Shown: in pieces, positions 11,301 to 23,876 of the stretch | Position numbering within the stretch: position 1 is the stretch's first letter | Layout of the letters: each line of letters starts with the position of its first letter | Assembly (NCBI GenBank): GCA_964019135.1 | Contig: OZ025264.1 | Location: 36,417,994-36,481,993 of the forward strand | From: Arenicola marina | Lineage: Eukaryota > Annelida > Polychaeta > Arenicolidae | Direction of reading: 5' to 3' | DNA length: 64,000 nucleotides | Made by a program: the position numbers and the translations under genes | Notes under the pieces: model-generated | Told to the model about the DNA's origin: nothing | What the model saw: only the letters and a program-made list of their open reading frames with translations | The model's database searches: none

Positions 11301-14300
11301 CTCACAGTAGTTCTTGGACAGAAGGCCAGCGACTAGACTGACCCTGGTCACAGGTCAGACCCGTGTAGCCCGGTGTACACACACAGTAGTACTTGGACAG
11401 AAGGCCAGCGACTAGACTCACCCTGGTCACAGGTCAGACCCGTGTAGCCCGGTGTACACACACAGTAGTACTTGGACAGAAGGCCAGCGACTAGACTCAC
11501 CCTGGTCACAGGTCAGACCCGTGTAGCCCGGTGTACACACACAGTAGTACTTGGACAGAAGGCCAGCGACTAGACTCACCCTGGTCACAGGTCAGACCCG
11601 TGTAGCCCGGTGTACACACACAGTAGTACTTGGACAGAAGGCCAGCGACTAGACTCACCCTGGTCACAGGTCAGACCCGTGTAGCCCGGTGTACACACAC
11701 AGTAGTACTTGGACAGAAGGCCAGCGACTAGACTCACCCTGGTCACAGGTCAGACCCGTGTAGCCCGGTGTACACACACAGTAGTACTTGGACAGAAGGC
11801 CAGCGACCAGACTCACCCTCTTCACAGGTCAGGCCCGTGTAGCCCGGTGTACACTCACAGTAGTACTTGGACAGAAGGCCAGCGACCAGACTCACCCTCT
11901 TCACACGTCAGACCCGTGTAGCCCGGTGTACACTCACAGTAGTACTTGGACAGTAGGCCAGCGACTAGACTCACCCTGGTCACAGGTCAGACCCGTGTAG
12001 CCCGGTGTACACACACAGTAGTACTTGGACAGAAGGCCAGCGACTAGACTCACCCTGGTCACAGGTCAGACCCGTGTAGCCCGGTGTACACTCACAGTAG
12101 TACTTGGACAGAAGGCCAGCGACCAGACTCACCCTCTTCACAGGTCAGACCCGTGTAGCCCGGTGTACACTCACAGTAGTTCTTGGACAGAAGGCCAGCG
12201 ACTAGACTGACCCTGGTCACAGGTCAGACCCGTGTAGCCCGGTGTACACACACAGTAGTACTTGGACAGAAGGCCAGCGACTAGACTCACCCTGGTCACA
12301 GGTCAGACCCGTGTAGCCCGGTGTACACACACAGTAGTACTTGGACAGAAGGCCAGCGACTAGACTCACCCTGGTCACAGGTCAGACCCGTGTAGCCCGG
12401 TGTACACACACAGTAGTACTTGGACAGAAGGCCAGCGACTAGACTCACCCTGGTCACAGGTCAGACCCGTGTAGCCCGGTGTACACACACAGTAGTACTT
12501 GGACAGAAGGCCAGCGACTAGACTCACCCTGATCACAGGCCAGACCCGTGTAGCCCGGTGTACACACACAGTAGTACTTGGACAGAAGGCCAGCGACCAG
12601 ACTCACCCTCTTCACAGGTCAGACCCGTGTAGCCCGGTGTACACTCACAGTAGTACTTGGACAGAAGGCCAGCGACTAGACTCACCCTCTTCACACGTCA
12701 GACCCGTGTAGCCCGGTGTACACTCACAGTAGTACTTGGACAGAAGGCCAGCGACTAGACTCACCCTGGTCACAGGTCAGACCCGTGTAGCCCGGTGTAC
12801 ACACACAGTAGTACTTGGACAGAAGGCCAGCGACTAGACTCACCCTGGTCACAGGTCAGACCCGTGTAGCCCGGTGTACACTCACAGTAGTACTTGGACA
12901 GAAGGCCAGCGACCAGACTCACCCTCTTCACAGGTCAGACCCGTGTAGCCCGGTGTACACTCACAGTAGTTCTTGGACAGAAGGCCAGCGACTAGACTGA
13001 CCCTGGTCACAGGTCAGACCCGTGTAGCCCGGTGTACACACACAGTAGTACTTGGACAGAAGGCCAGCGACTAGACTCACCCTGGTCACATGTCAGACCC
13101 GTGTAGCCCGGTGTACACACACAGTAGTACTTGGACAGAAGGCCAGCGACTAGACCCACCCTGGTCACAGGTCAGACCCGTGTAGCCCGGTGTACACACA
13201 CAGTAGTACTTGGACAGAAGGCCAGCGACTAGACTCACCCTGGTCACAGGTCAGACCCGTGTAGCCCGGTGTACACACACAGTAGTACTTGGACAGAAGG
13301 CCAGCGACTAGACTCACCCTGGTCACAGGCCAGACCCGTGTAGCCCGGTGTACACACACAGTAGTACTTGGACAGAAGGCCAGCGACCAGACTCACCCTC
13401 TTCACAGGTCAGACCCGTGTAGCCCGGTGTACACTCACAGTAGTACTTGGACAGAAGGCCAGCGACTAGACTCACCCTCTTCACACGTCAGACCCGTGTA
13501 GCCCGGTGTACACTCACAGTAGTACTTGGACAGAAGGCCAGCGACTAGACTCACCCTGGTCACAGGTCAGACCCGTGTAGCCCGGTGTACACACACAGTA
13601 GTACTTGGACAGAAGGCCAGCGACTAGACTCACCCTGGTCACAGGTCAGACCCGTGTAGCCCGGTGTACACTCACAGTAGTACTTGGACAGAAGGCCAGC
13701 GACCAGACTCACCCTCTTCACAGGTCAGACCCGTGTAGCCCGGTGTACACTCACAGTAGTTCTTGGACAGAAGGCCAGCGACTAGACTGACCCTGGTCAC
13801 AGGTCAGACCCGTGTAGCCCGGTGTACACACACAGTAGTACTTGGACAGAAGGCCAGCGACTAGACTCACCCTGGTCACAGGTCAGACCCGTGTAGCCCG
13901 GTGTACACACACAGTAGTACTTGGACAGAAGGCCAGCGACTAGACCCACCCTGGTCACAGGTCAGACCCGTGTAGCCCGGTGTACACACACAGTAGTACT
14001 TGGACAGAAGGCCAGCGACTAGACTGACCCTGGTCACAGGTCAGACCCGTGTAGCCCGGTGTACACACACAGTAGTACTTGGACAGAAGGCCAGCGACCA
14101 GACTCACCCTCTTCACAGGTCAGACCCGTGTAGCCCGGTGTACACACACAGTAGTACTTGGACAGAAGGCCAGCGACTAGACTCACCCTGGTCACAGGTC
14201 AGACCCGTGTAGCCCGGTGTACACACACAGTAGTACTTGGACAGAAAGCCAGCGACTAGACTGACCCTGGTCACAGGTCAGACCCGTGTAGCCCGGTGTA

Positions 14301-17300
14301 CACACACAGTAGTACTTGGACAGAAGGCCAGCGACTAGACTCACCCTGGTCACAGGTCAGACCCGTGTAGCCGGGTGTACACACACAGTAGTACTTGGAC
14401 AGAAGGCCAGCGACTAGACTCACCCTGGTCACAGGCCAGACCCGTGTAGCCCGGTGTACACACACAGTAGTACTTGGACAGAAGGCCAGCGACTAGACTC
14501 ACCCTTGTCACAGGTCAGACCCGTGTAGCCCGGTGTACACACACAGTAGTACTTGGACAGAAGGCCAGCGACTAGACTCACCCTGGTCACAGGTCAGACC
14601 CGTGTAGCCCGGTGTACACACACAGTAGTACTTGGACAGAAAGCCAGCGACTAGACTCACCCTGGTCACAGGTCAGACCCGTGTAGCCCGGTGTACACAC
14701 ACAGTAGTACTTGGACAGAAGGCCAGCGACTAGACTCACCCTGGTCACAGGTCAGACCCGTGTAGCCCGGTGTACACACACAGTAGTACTTGGACAGAAA
14801 GCCAGCGACTAGACTGACCCTGGTCACAGGTCAGACCCGTGTAGCCCGGTGTACACACACAGTAGTACTTGGACAGAAGGCCAGCGACTAGACTCACCCT
14901 GGTCACAGGTCAGACCCGTGTAGCCCGGTGTACACACACAGTAGTACTTGGACAGAAGGCCAGCGACTAGACTCACCCTGGTCACAGGCCAGACCCGTGT
15001 AGCCCGGTGTACACACACAGTAGTACTTGGACAGAAGGCCAGCGACTAGACTCACCCTCTTCACAGGTCAGACCCGTGTAGCCCGGTGTACACACACAGC
15101 AGTACTTGGACAGAAGGCCAGCGACTAGACTCACCCTGGTCACAGGTCAGACCCGTGTAGCCCGATGTACACACACAGTAGTACTTGGACAGAAAGCCAG
15201 CGACTAGACTGACCCTGGTCACAGGTCAGACCCGTGTAGCCCGGTGTACACACACAGTAGTACTTGGACAGAAGGCCAGCGACTAGACTCACCCTGGTCA
15301 CAGGTCAGACCCGTGTAGCCGGGTGTACACACACAGTAGTACTTGGACAGAAGGCCAGCGACTAGACTCACCCTGGTCACAGGCCAGACCCGTGTAGCCC
15401 GGTGTACACACACAGTAGTACTTGGACAGAAGGCCAGCGACTAGACTCACCCTTGTCACAGGTCAGACCCGTGTAGCCCGGTGTACACACACAGTAGTAC
15501 TTGGACAGAAGGCCAGCGACTAGACTCACCCTGGTCACAGGTCAGACCCGTGTAGCCCGGTGTACACACACAGTAGTACTTGGACAGAAAGCCAGCGACT
15601 AGACTGACCCTGGTCACAGGTCAGACCCGTGTAGCCCGGTGTACACACACAGTAGTACTTGGACAGAAGGCCAGCGACTAGACTCACCCTGGTCACAGGT
15701 CAGACCCGTGTAGCCCGGTGTACACACACAGTAGTACTTAGACAGAAGGCCAGCGACTAGACTCACCCTGGTCACAGGCCAGACCCGTGTAGCCCGGTGT
15801 ACACACACAGTAGTACTTGGACAGAAGGCCAGCGACTAGACTCACCCTGGTCACAGGTCAGACCCGTGTAGCCCGGTGTACACACACAGTAGTACTTGGA
15901 CAGAAGGCCAGCGACTAGACTCACCCTGGTCACAGGTCAGACCCGTGTAGCCCGGTGTACACACACAGTAGTACTTAGACAGAAGGCCAGCGACTAGACT
16001 CACCCTGGTCACAGGCCAGACCCGTGTAGCCCGGTGTACACACACAGTAGTACTTGGACAGAAGGCCAGCGACCAGACTCACCCTGGTCACAGGCGAGAC
16101 CCGTGTAGCCCGGTGTACACACACAGTAGTACTTGGACAGAAGGCCAGCGACCAGACTCACCCTGGTCACAGGTCAGACCCGTGTAGCCCGGTGTACACA
16201 CACAGTAGTACTTAGACAGAAGGCCAGCGACTAGACTCACCCTGGTCACAGGTCAGACCCGTGTAGCCCGGTGTACACACACAGTAGTACTTAGACAGAA
16301 GGCCAGCGACTAGACTCACCCTGGTCACAGGCCAGACCCGTGTAGCCCGGTGTACACACACAGTAGTACTTGGACAGAAGGCCAGCGACCAGACTCACCC
16401 TGGTCACAGGCCAGACCCGTGTAGCCCGGTGTACACACACAGTAGTACTTGGACAGAAGGCCAGCGACCAGACTCACCCTGGTCACAGGTCAGACCCGTG
16501 TAGCCCGGTGTACACACACAGTAGTACTTGGACAGAAGGCCAGCGACTAGACTCACCCTGGTCACAGGCCAGACCCGTGTAGCCCGGTGTACACACACAG
16601 TAGTACTTGGACAGAAGGCCAGCGACTAGACTCACCCTGGTCACAGGCCAGACCCGTGTAGCCCGGTGTACACACACAGTAGTACTTGGACAGAAGGCCA
16701 GCGACCAGACTCACCCTGGTCACAGGTCAGACCCGTGTAGCCCGGTGTACACACACAGTAGTACTTGGACAGAAGGCCAGCGACTAGACTCACCCTGGTC
16801 ACAGGTCAGACCCGTGTAGCCCGGTGTACACACACAGTAGTACTTGGACAGAAGGCCAGCGACTAGACTCACCCTGGTCACAGGTCAGACCCGTGTAGCC
16901 CGGTGTACACACACAGTAGTACTTGGACAGAAGGCCAGCGACTAGACTCACCCTGGTCACAGGTCAGACCCGTGTAGCCCGGTGTACACACACAGTAGTA
17001 CTTGGACAGAAGGCCAGCGACTAGACTCACCCTGGTCACAGGTCAGACCCGTGTAGCCCGGTGTACACACACAGTAGTACTTGGACAGAAGGCCAGCGAC
17101 TAGACTCACCCTGGTCACAGGTCAGACCCGTGTAGCCCGGTGTACACACACAGTAGTACTTGGACAGAAGGCCAGCGACCAGACTCACCCTGGTCACAGG
17201 TCAGACCCGTGTAGCCCGGTGTACACACACAGTAGTACTTGGACAGAAGGCCAGCGACTAGACTCACCCTGGTCACAGGTCAGACCCGTGTAGCCCGGTG

Positions 17301-20300
17301 TACACACACAGTAGTACTTGGACAGAAGGCCAGCGACTAGACTCACCCTGGTCACAGGTCAGACCCGTGTAGCCCGGTGTACACACACAGTAGTACTTGG
17401 ACAGAAGGCCAGCGACTAGACTCACCCTGGTCACAGGTCAGACCCGTGTAGCCCGGTGTACACACACAGTAGTACTTGGACAGAAGGCCAGCGACTAGAC
17501 TCACCCTGGTCACAGGTCAGACCCGTGTAGCCCGGTGTACACACACAGTAGTACTTGGACAGAAGGCAAGCGACTAGACTCACCCTGGTCACAGGTCAGA
17601 CCCGTGTAGCCGGGTGTACACACACAGTAGTACTTGGACAGAAGGCCAGCGACTAGACTCACCCTGGTCACAGGCCAGACCCGTGTAGCCCGGTGTACAC
17701 ACACAGTAGTACTTGGACAGAAGGCCAGCGACTAGACTCACCCTTGTCACAGGTCAGACCCGTGTAGCCCGGTGTACACACACAGTAGTACTTGGACAGA
17801 AGGCCAGCGACTAGACTCACCCTGGTCACAGGTCAGACCCGTGTAGCCCGGTGTACACACACAGTAGTACTTGGACAGAAAGCCAGCGACTAGACTCACC
17901 CTGGTCACAGGTCAGACCCGTGTAGCCCGGTGTACACACACAGTAGTACTTGGACAGAAGGCCAGCGACTAGACTCACCCTGGTCACAGGTCAGACCCGT
18001 GTAGCCCGGTGTACACACACAGTAGTACTTGGACAGAAAGCCAGCGACTAGACTGACCCTGGTCACAGGTCAGACCCGTGTAGCCCGGTGTACACACACA
18101 GTAGTACTTGGACAGAAGGCCAGCGACTAGACTCACCCTGGTCACAGGTCAGACCCGTGTAGCCCGGTGTACACACACAGTAGTACTTGGACAGAAGGCC
18201 AGCGACTAGACTCACCCTGGTCACAGGCCAGACCCGTGTAGCCCGGTGTACACACACAGTAGTACTTGGACAGAAGGCCAGCGACTAGACTCACCCTCTT
18301 CACAGGTCAGACCCGTGTAGCCCGGTGTACACACACAGCAGTACTTGGACAGAAGGCCAGCGACTAGACTCACCCTGGTCACAGGTCAGACCCGTGTAGC
18401 CCGGTGTACACACACAGTAGTACTTGGACAGAAAGCCAGCGACTAGACTGACCCTGGTCACAGGTCAGACCCGTGTAGCCCGGTGTACACACACAGTAGT
18501 ACTTGGACAGAAGGCCAGCGACTAGACTCACCCTGGTCACAGGTCAGACCCGTGTAGCCGGGTGTACACACACAGTAGTACTTGGACAGAAGGCCAGCGA
18601 CTAGACTCACCCTGGTCACAGGCCAGACCCGTGTAGCCCGGTGTACACACACAGTAGTACTTGGACAGAAGGCCAGCGACTAGACTCACCCTTGTCACAG
18701 GTCAGACCCGTGTAGCCCGGTGTACACACACAGTAGTACTTGGACAGAAGGCCAGCGACTAGACTCACCCTGGTCACAGGTCAGACCCGTGTAGCCCGGT
18801 GTACACACACAGTAGTACTTGGACAGAAAGCCAGCGACTAGACTGACCCTGGTCACAGGTCAGACCCGTGTAGCCCGGTGTACACACACAGTAGTACTTG
18901 GACAGAAGGCCAGCGACTAGACTCACCCTGGTCACAGGTCAGACCCGTGTAGCCCGGTGTACACACACAGTAGTACTTAGACAGAAGGCCAGCGACTAGA
19001 CTCACCCTGGTCACAGGCCAGACCCGTGTAGCCCGGTGTACACACACAGTAGTACTTGGACAGAAGGCCAGCGACTAGACTCACCCTGGTCACAGGTCAG
19101 ACCCGTGTAGCCCGGTGTACACACACAGTAGTACTTGGACAGAAGGCCAGCGACTAGACTCACCCTGGTCACAGGTCAGACCCGTGTAGCCCGGTGTACA
19201 CACACAGTAGTACTTAGACAGAAGGCCAGCGACTAGACTCACCCTGGTCACAGGCCAGACCCGTGTAGCCCGGTGTACACACACAGTAGTACTTGGACAG
19301 AAGGCCAGCGACCAGACTCACCCTGGTCACAGGCGAGACCCGTGTAGCCCGGTGTACACACACAGTAGTACTTGGACAGAAGGCCAGCGACCAGACTCAC
19401 CCTGGTCACAGGTCAGACCCGTGTAGCCCGGTGTACACACACAGTAGTACTTAGACAGAAGGCCAGCGACTAGACTCACCCTGGTCACAGGTCAGACCCG
19501 TGTAGCCCGGTGTACACACACAGTAGTACTTAGACAGAAGGCCAGCGACTAGACTCACCCTGGTCACAGGCCAGACCCGTGTAGCCCGGTGTACACACAC
19601 AGTAGTACTTGGACAGAAGGCCAGCGACCAGACTCACCCTGGTCACAGGCCAGACCCGTGTAGCCCGGTGTACACACACAGTAGTACTTGGACAGAAGGC
19701 CAGCGACCAGACTCACCCTGGTCACAGGTCAGACCCGTGTAGCCCGGTGTACACACACAGTAGTACTTGGACAGAAGGCCAGCGACTAGACTCACCCTGG
19801 TCACAGGCCAGACCCGTGTAGCCCGGTGTACACACACAGTAGTACTTGGACAGAAGGCCAGCGACTAGACTCACCCTGGTCACAGGCCAGACCCGTGTAG
19901 CCCGGTGTACACACACAGTAGTACTTGGACAGAAGGCCAGCGACCAGACTCACCCTGGTCACAGGTCAGACCCGTGTAGCCCGGTGTACACACACAGTAG
20001 TACTTGGACAGAAGGCCAGCGACTAGACTCACCCTGGTCACAGGTCAGACCCGTGTAGCCCGGTGTACACACACAGTAGTACTTGGACAGAAGGCCAGCG
20101 ACTAGACTCACCCTGGTCACAGGTCAGACCCGTGTAGCCCGGTGTACACACACAGTAGTACTTGGACAGAAGGCCAGCGACTAGACTCACCCTGGTCACA
20201 GGTCAGACCCGTGTAGCCCGGTGTACACACACAGTAGTACTTGGACAGAAGGCCAGCGACTAGACTCACCCTGGTCACAGGTCAGACCCGTGTAGCCCGG

Positions 20301-20822
20301 TGTACACACACAGTAGTACTTGGACAGAAGGCCAGCGACTAGACTCACCCTGGTCACAGGTCAGACCCGTGTAGCCCGGTGTACACACACAGTAGTACTT
20401 GGACAGAAGGCCAGCGACCAGACTCACCCTGGTCACAGGTCAGACCCGTGTAGCCCGGTGTACACACACAGTAGTACTTGGACAGAAGGCCAGCGACTAG
20501 ACTCACCCTGGTCACAGGTCAGACCCGTGTAGCCCGGTGTACACACACAGTAGTACTTGGACAGAAGGCCAGCGACTAGACTCACCCTGGTCACAGGTCA
20601 GACCCGTGTAGCCCGGTGTACACACACAGTAGTACTTGGACAGAAGGCCAGCGACTAGACTCACCCTGGTCACAGGTCAGACCCGTGTAGCCCGGTGTAC
20701 ACACACAGTAGTACTTGGACAGAAGGCCAGCGACTAGACTCACCCTGGTCACAGGTCAGACCCGTGTAGCCCGGTGTACACACACAGTAGTACTTGGACA
20801 GAAGGCCAGCGACTAGACTCAC
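5335..20822 (-). repeat. 79-bp tandem array, about 196 copies, each with a 5' splice site
   Basis: On the minus strand each unit is the last 52 bases of exon w17 (from the KYYC codons) plus 27 intron bases starting at the donor, with junction GACCAGG|GTGAGTCTAG. Unit length is nearly constant, with one 2-bp insertion near 7806. Variants (GGTCAC vs CTTCAC, CACACAC vs CACTCAC) recur in blocks, showing higher-order structure. 14.2-17.45 kb and 17.45-20.7 kb are copies offset by 3239 bp (41 units); 9.3-10.5 kb recurs 2370 bp (30 units) later. 79 is not a multiple of three, and read-through past the first donor stops within the second unit. Confidence 0.93.
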
Positions 20823-20933
20823 CCTGGTCACAGGCCAGACCCGTGTAGCCCGGTGTACACACGCAGTAGTACTTGCCGATGTCGTCGTGGCAGGTTCCAT
20901 GGACGCACGGACTGGAAGAACACTCGTCGATAT
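20823..20933 (-). CDS. Exon w17: EGF-like domain, source of the 79-bp array
   Basis: 111 bp, phase 1/1, with acceptor TTACTCAG and donor CCAGG|GTGAGT. Residues run [37 protein letters not shown], with six cysteines. The unexpanded first half (through HDDIG) occurs only here, while the second half (KYYCVC onward) recurs about 196 times to the left. That identifies this as the original exon. Confidence 0.92.
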
Positions 20934-21542
20934 CTGAGTAAATGAGAACAGTGTTATGAGTTGGATAACCAACGGGACGCGGGGATTCGTGAGCAATAAT
21001 TCAACAGGACGGAGTAAAGGCGTTGGGTTGATCGCAGCCCTGATAGATGGCACGATTGTCAGACTTGAAAACAAATGCGTGAGAGCCATAACACTGCACT
21101 GTCCAAGTCCAATCATGGTTAAGGGATCATGTTTCTTGTAGATGTTAGACCTGATCTTAAAACGTTTATCATCAAAAGTGTTGAACAGCAATTCCACAAA
21201 GTGTTTCGTGGTCCATCTTCCATTTTCATGCCCACGAGATATATTATTTTAGTAATGATAGGCGTGAGTAATACGTGAGCCATGCTGAAATAATGGTTCA
21301 ACTGTCATTAACATCATGCACAAATCAGTTTCGCCAACTCAAAATCTCGTTTTCGATATTCTCTGCTTCCTTTTTACCTCACACCGAGAATATCAGAACA
21401 ACGACCTCTGAGAGCCGCATGCTTGAGCGAATCCAACACGGTATTGGCTCGAGTCGTCTCATTTAAATAGTAGCGACGTCAACCACAGCAGAATAACTTC
21501 CCTCTGAGGGTGGATTGGTGGCAATAATCCACCGCGCAACAA
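20934..21542 (-). other. Intron w16-w17, unique part
   Basis: No exon or RNA gene recognised in about 600 bp. Short open frames here have no domain features. Confidence 0.5.
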
Positions 21543-21770
21543 GTGACGTCACGTATGCATAGATACAGGCGTGACATCACGTATGGACACAGGCGTGACG
21601 TCACGTATGGACACAGGCGTGACGTCACGTATGGATAGATACAGGCGTGACGTCACGTATGGACACAGGCGTGACGTCACGTATGGACACAAGTGTGACG
21701 TCACGTATGGACACAGGCGTGACGTCACGTATGGATATAGGCGTGACGTCACGTATAGACATAGGCGCGT
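21543..21770. repeat. 24/28-bp array of nine units with TGACGTCA (CRE-type) octamers
   Basis: Units of the form GTGACGTCACGTATGGACAC, mostly 24 bp with some of 28 bp, are repeated nine times. Eight contain the perfect palindrome TGACGTCA and one has TGACATCA. The octamer is the established CREB/ATF site. Whether it acts here is unknown, since any repeat containing the palindrome would show this pattern. Confidence 0.85.
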
Positions 21771-21913
21771 TAATGACCTCCAGTCGTGTGTGGTGAATAC
21801 AATATATTGTTAGAACCATCGATACGTTCATTGACAGGTTTTCATTAATTTCCAGTTATACTTGTATTATGTGGCGCTCGTCGGGTTGATCGGGTTATGT
21901 CTGCCATACTTAC

Positions 21914-22024
21914 TGACGTCACAGCGTTCGCCTGTCCACCCGGGTTGACATTTACACGTGAATCCGTTGACTTGGTCCAGGCACTGGCCGTGAAGACAGG
22001 GCCGGGACTCGCACTCGTCCACAT
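21914..22024 (-). CDS. Exon w16: EGF-like domain
   Basis: 111 bp, phase 1/1. The donor GACGTCA|GTAAGT is strong and the acceptor is CCGGCAG. Residues run DVDECESRPC, LHGQCLDQVNGFTCKC, QPGWTGERCDV. The Asp hydroxylation motif C-L-D-x(4)-F-x-C-x-C is present, so calcium binding is expected for this family. Confidence 0.93.
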
Positions 22025-22271
22025 CTGCCGGAGAATGTACAACATGGTCATCAGATGGTACACTGTACACTCTTGTGAGTCTCAAGTTACGAGACAGTGT
22101 CTAATGTGTTGACTCACCAGTTAAGAGTGTGTTATGCGTTGTGGATACGTGGGTACAGCGGTGATTCAGGGCTGTCGGGTCCGGCTGAATGAGTTCAACA
22201 CAACTGGAAAACAAATTATTAATTAAGTTTTCGTTATTGGCGCTGCGGCCGGCTGTCCTGTAGCCACTGAC

Positions 22272-22382
22272 CTGTCTCACACTGGCTGCCGGTGAAGCCC
22301 GGATGACACAGACACTGGTAGTGGTTCACCGCGTCCTGGCACTCGCCGTTCAAACACGGACTGGATTCGCACTCGTCGATGT
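22272..22382 (-). CDS. Exon w15: EGF-like domain
   Basis: 111 bp, phase 1/1, with donor GACAG|GTCAGT and acceptor TCTTCAG. Residues run [37 protein letters not shown]. It is a calcium-binding type EGF with six cysteines. The intron on its left (22025-22271) is short, unique and free of repeats. Confidence 0.92.
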
Positions 22383-22540
22383 CTGAAGAACAATGAAGGC
22401 CGAACGTTTCAAAGCCCGACACTGAACACAGTCCAGTCACTCAGTCACTCGTACTTTATTTGCACCGCTCCAGCGTCAGTTCACGAAATACGCATAACGC
22501 GTTTCGCCACGTGGTAAGAGACAGGGGAATGTGAGTCACT

Positions 22541-22701
22541 GACTTACCCACGTCACAGTTGGTTCCCGTCCAGCCTGACCGACACGGACAGTGGTAAGTG
22601 TTTATTGTGTCCTCACTGACTTACCCACGTCATATTTGGTTCCTGTTCAGCCTGACCGACACGGACTGTGGTAGGTGCTTATTGTGTCCTCACAGACTTA
22701 C
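22541..22701 (-). repeat. 77-bp repeat, two diverged extra copies of the end of exon w14 plus donor
   Basis: CTTACCCACGTCA recurs at 77-bp spacing (about 22543, 22620 and 22697). On the minus strand each copy is the last 70 bases of w14 plus 7 intron bases ending in GACGTGG|GTAAGTC. The middle copy has diverged (TGA replaces TGG within the GWTG segment, and a Cys codon is lost), so copies are decaying. It is a minimal version of the large arrays. Confidence 0.9.
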
Positions 22702-22812
22702 CCACGTCACAGTTGGTTCCCGTCCAGCCTGGCCGACACGTGCAATGGTAGGTGTCTATTTTGTCGTCACAGTCCCCGTTGATACAAGGGCTGGATTCGC
22801 ACTCGTCTATGT
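22702..22812 (-). CDS. Exon w14: EGF-like domain, source of the 77-bp triplet
   Basis: 111 bp, phase 1/1, with acceptor GTTGTAG and donor CGTGG|GTAAGT. Residues run [37 protein letters not shown]. Only this copy carries the DIDEC start. The two copies to the left begin after the third Cys. Confidence 0.92.
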
Positions 22813-22883
22813 CTACAACACACCGTATATGGGGTAGAATGAGTTAGTTACAGCGTGCTTCATCGTGAAGTTGGCGCCCGCGC

Positions 22884-23209
22884 GATATTCCCCAGGGGCG
22901 GGGGGGAGGAGGGGGTATCTAATACATTGTTGAGTTAAAGGGGGTTCCGCGGTAAGCCCCCATTTTTCACCGCCAAATTCCGCTCGGTCGAGGTTTTACC
23001 GACAAAACCCGCTCGGAAAGGTATTTTTTCGCGGTAATCCTGTCTATGAACACACATTTTCGGAGCCCACTCCGGTCGAAAGTTTTAAAATATCCGCTCT
23101 ATACGGGTATCTTTTTCATCAAGAATATCCGCTCTCTCAGGCATCAAGGCACAAGGGGAACCCCCCGTCAGAGTTGTATAATAGTGCCATCCCCCTGGGG
23201 ATATTCCCG
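22884..23209. mobile_element. Possible MITE (about 326 bp, imperfect terminal inverted repeats)
   Basis: GATATTCCCCAGGGG at the left end is matched in inverse by CCCCTGGGGATATTC at the right end. Inside, GGGGGTTCC near 22936 pairs with GGAACCCCCC near 23156, so the ends form a long imperfect inverted repeat. No ORF of transposase type is present. It lies in the intron between w13 and w14. Target-site duplication is not clear, and a chance G/C-rich palindrome is the alternative. Confidence 0.45.
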
Positions 23210-23265
23210 AAGAGATTAAAATAATACAGCAAATGCAGTTGAATTTATAGCCGTTATGGCGGTTA

Positions 23266-23436
<171 letters not shown>

Positions 23437-23679
23437 TCACAATTGATGCTCGATTGTTACATGACGTGAGTCGTTTTAGATTTCACTGATTGACTACGCC
23501 ATGGATCTTCTACACGGGCGGCACAGAGGTAAGTTCAGATTATAATATTCAATATCATATATATTCTAGATCGACAACCAGATTATGCCTGGCAGGCGGC
23601 TGACGGGGGACAGATGATTGCTGTCATTGTGTGAGTCTTGGGGCAACGCGTTTGTCACTTTGATGAACAGGTCACTTAC

Positions 23680-23790
23680 TCTCGTCACAGTGTGTTCCGG
23701 TCCAGCCGTCGTCACAACAACACTCGTAGCCACCGTGGATCAGCTGACACTGGCCGTGGTGGCACGGTATCGTTGCGCATGCGTCAATGA
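23680..23790 (-). CDS. Exon w12: divergent EGF-like domain with an extra cysteine
   Basis: 111 bp, phase 1/1, with acceptor CTTTCAG and donor CGAGA|GTAAGT. Residues run [36 protein letters not shown]. The usual C-x-C is replaced by CCC, giving seven cysteines. The start has DAC instead of DEC, and the hydroxylation Asp/Asn is missing. It is probably a non-calcium-binding EGF with one unpaired Cys (inference). Confidence 0.88.
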
Positions 23791-23876
23791 CTGAAAGGTA
23801 ACCATAATATCTACTCATTTCATGCCCAACGTTTATTCAACGAACAAAGGAATGTAAATAATACACGATACTGCTA

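Noticed and set aside
5545-20532. Repeated 61-70-residue plus-strand frames (MDRRPATRL...) and 64-residue minus-strand frames (MCVHRATRV...)
   Set aside because: By-products of the 79-bp array. None has a domain, and the minus-strand ones are frame-shifted pieces of the w17 EGF half.
20670-21197. 175-residue minus-strand frame covering w17
   Set aside because: It runs through the intron upstream of w17. The acceptor TTACTCAG and the 111-bp exon fit all sister exons better.
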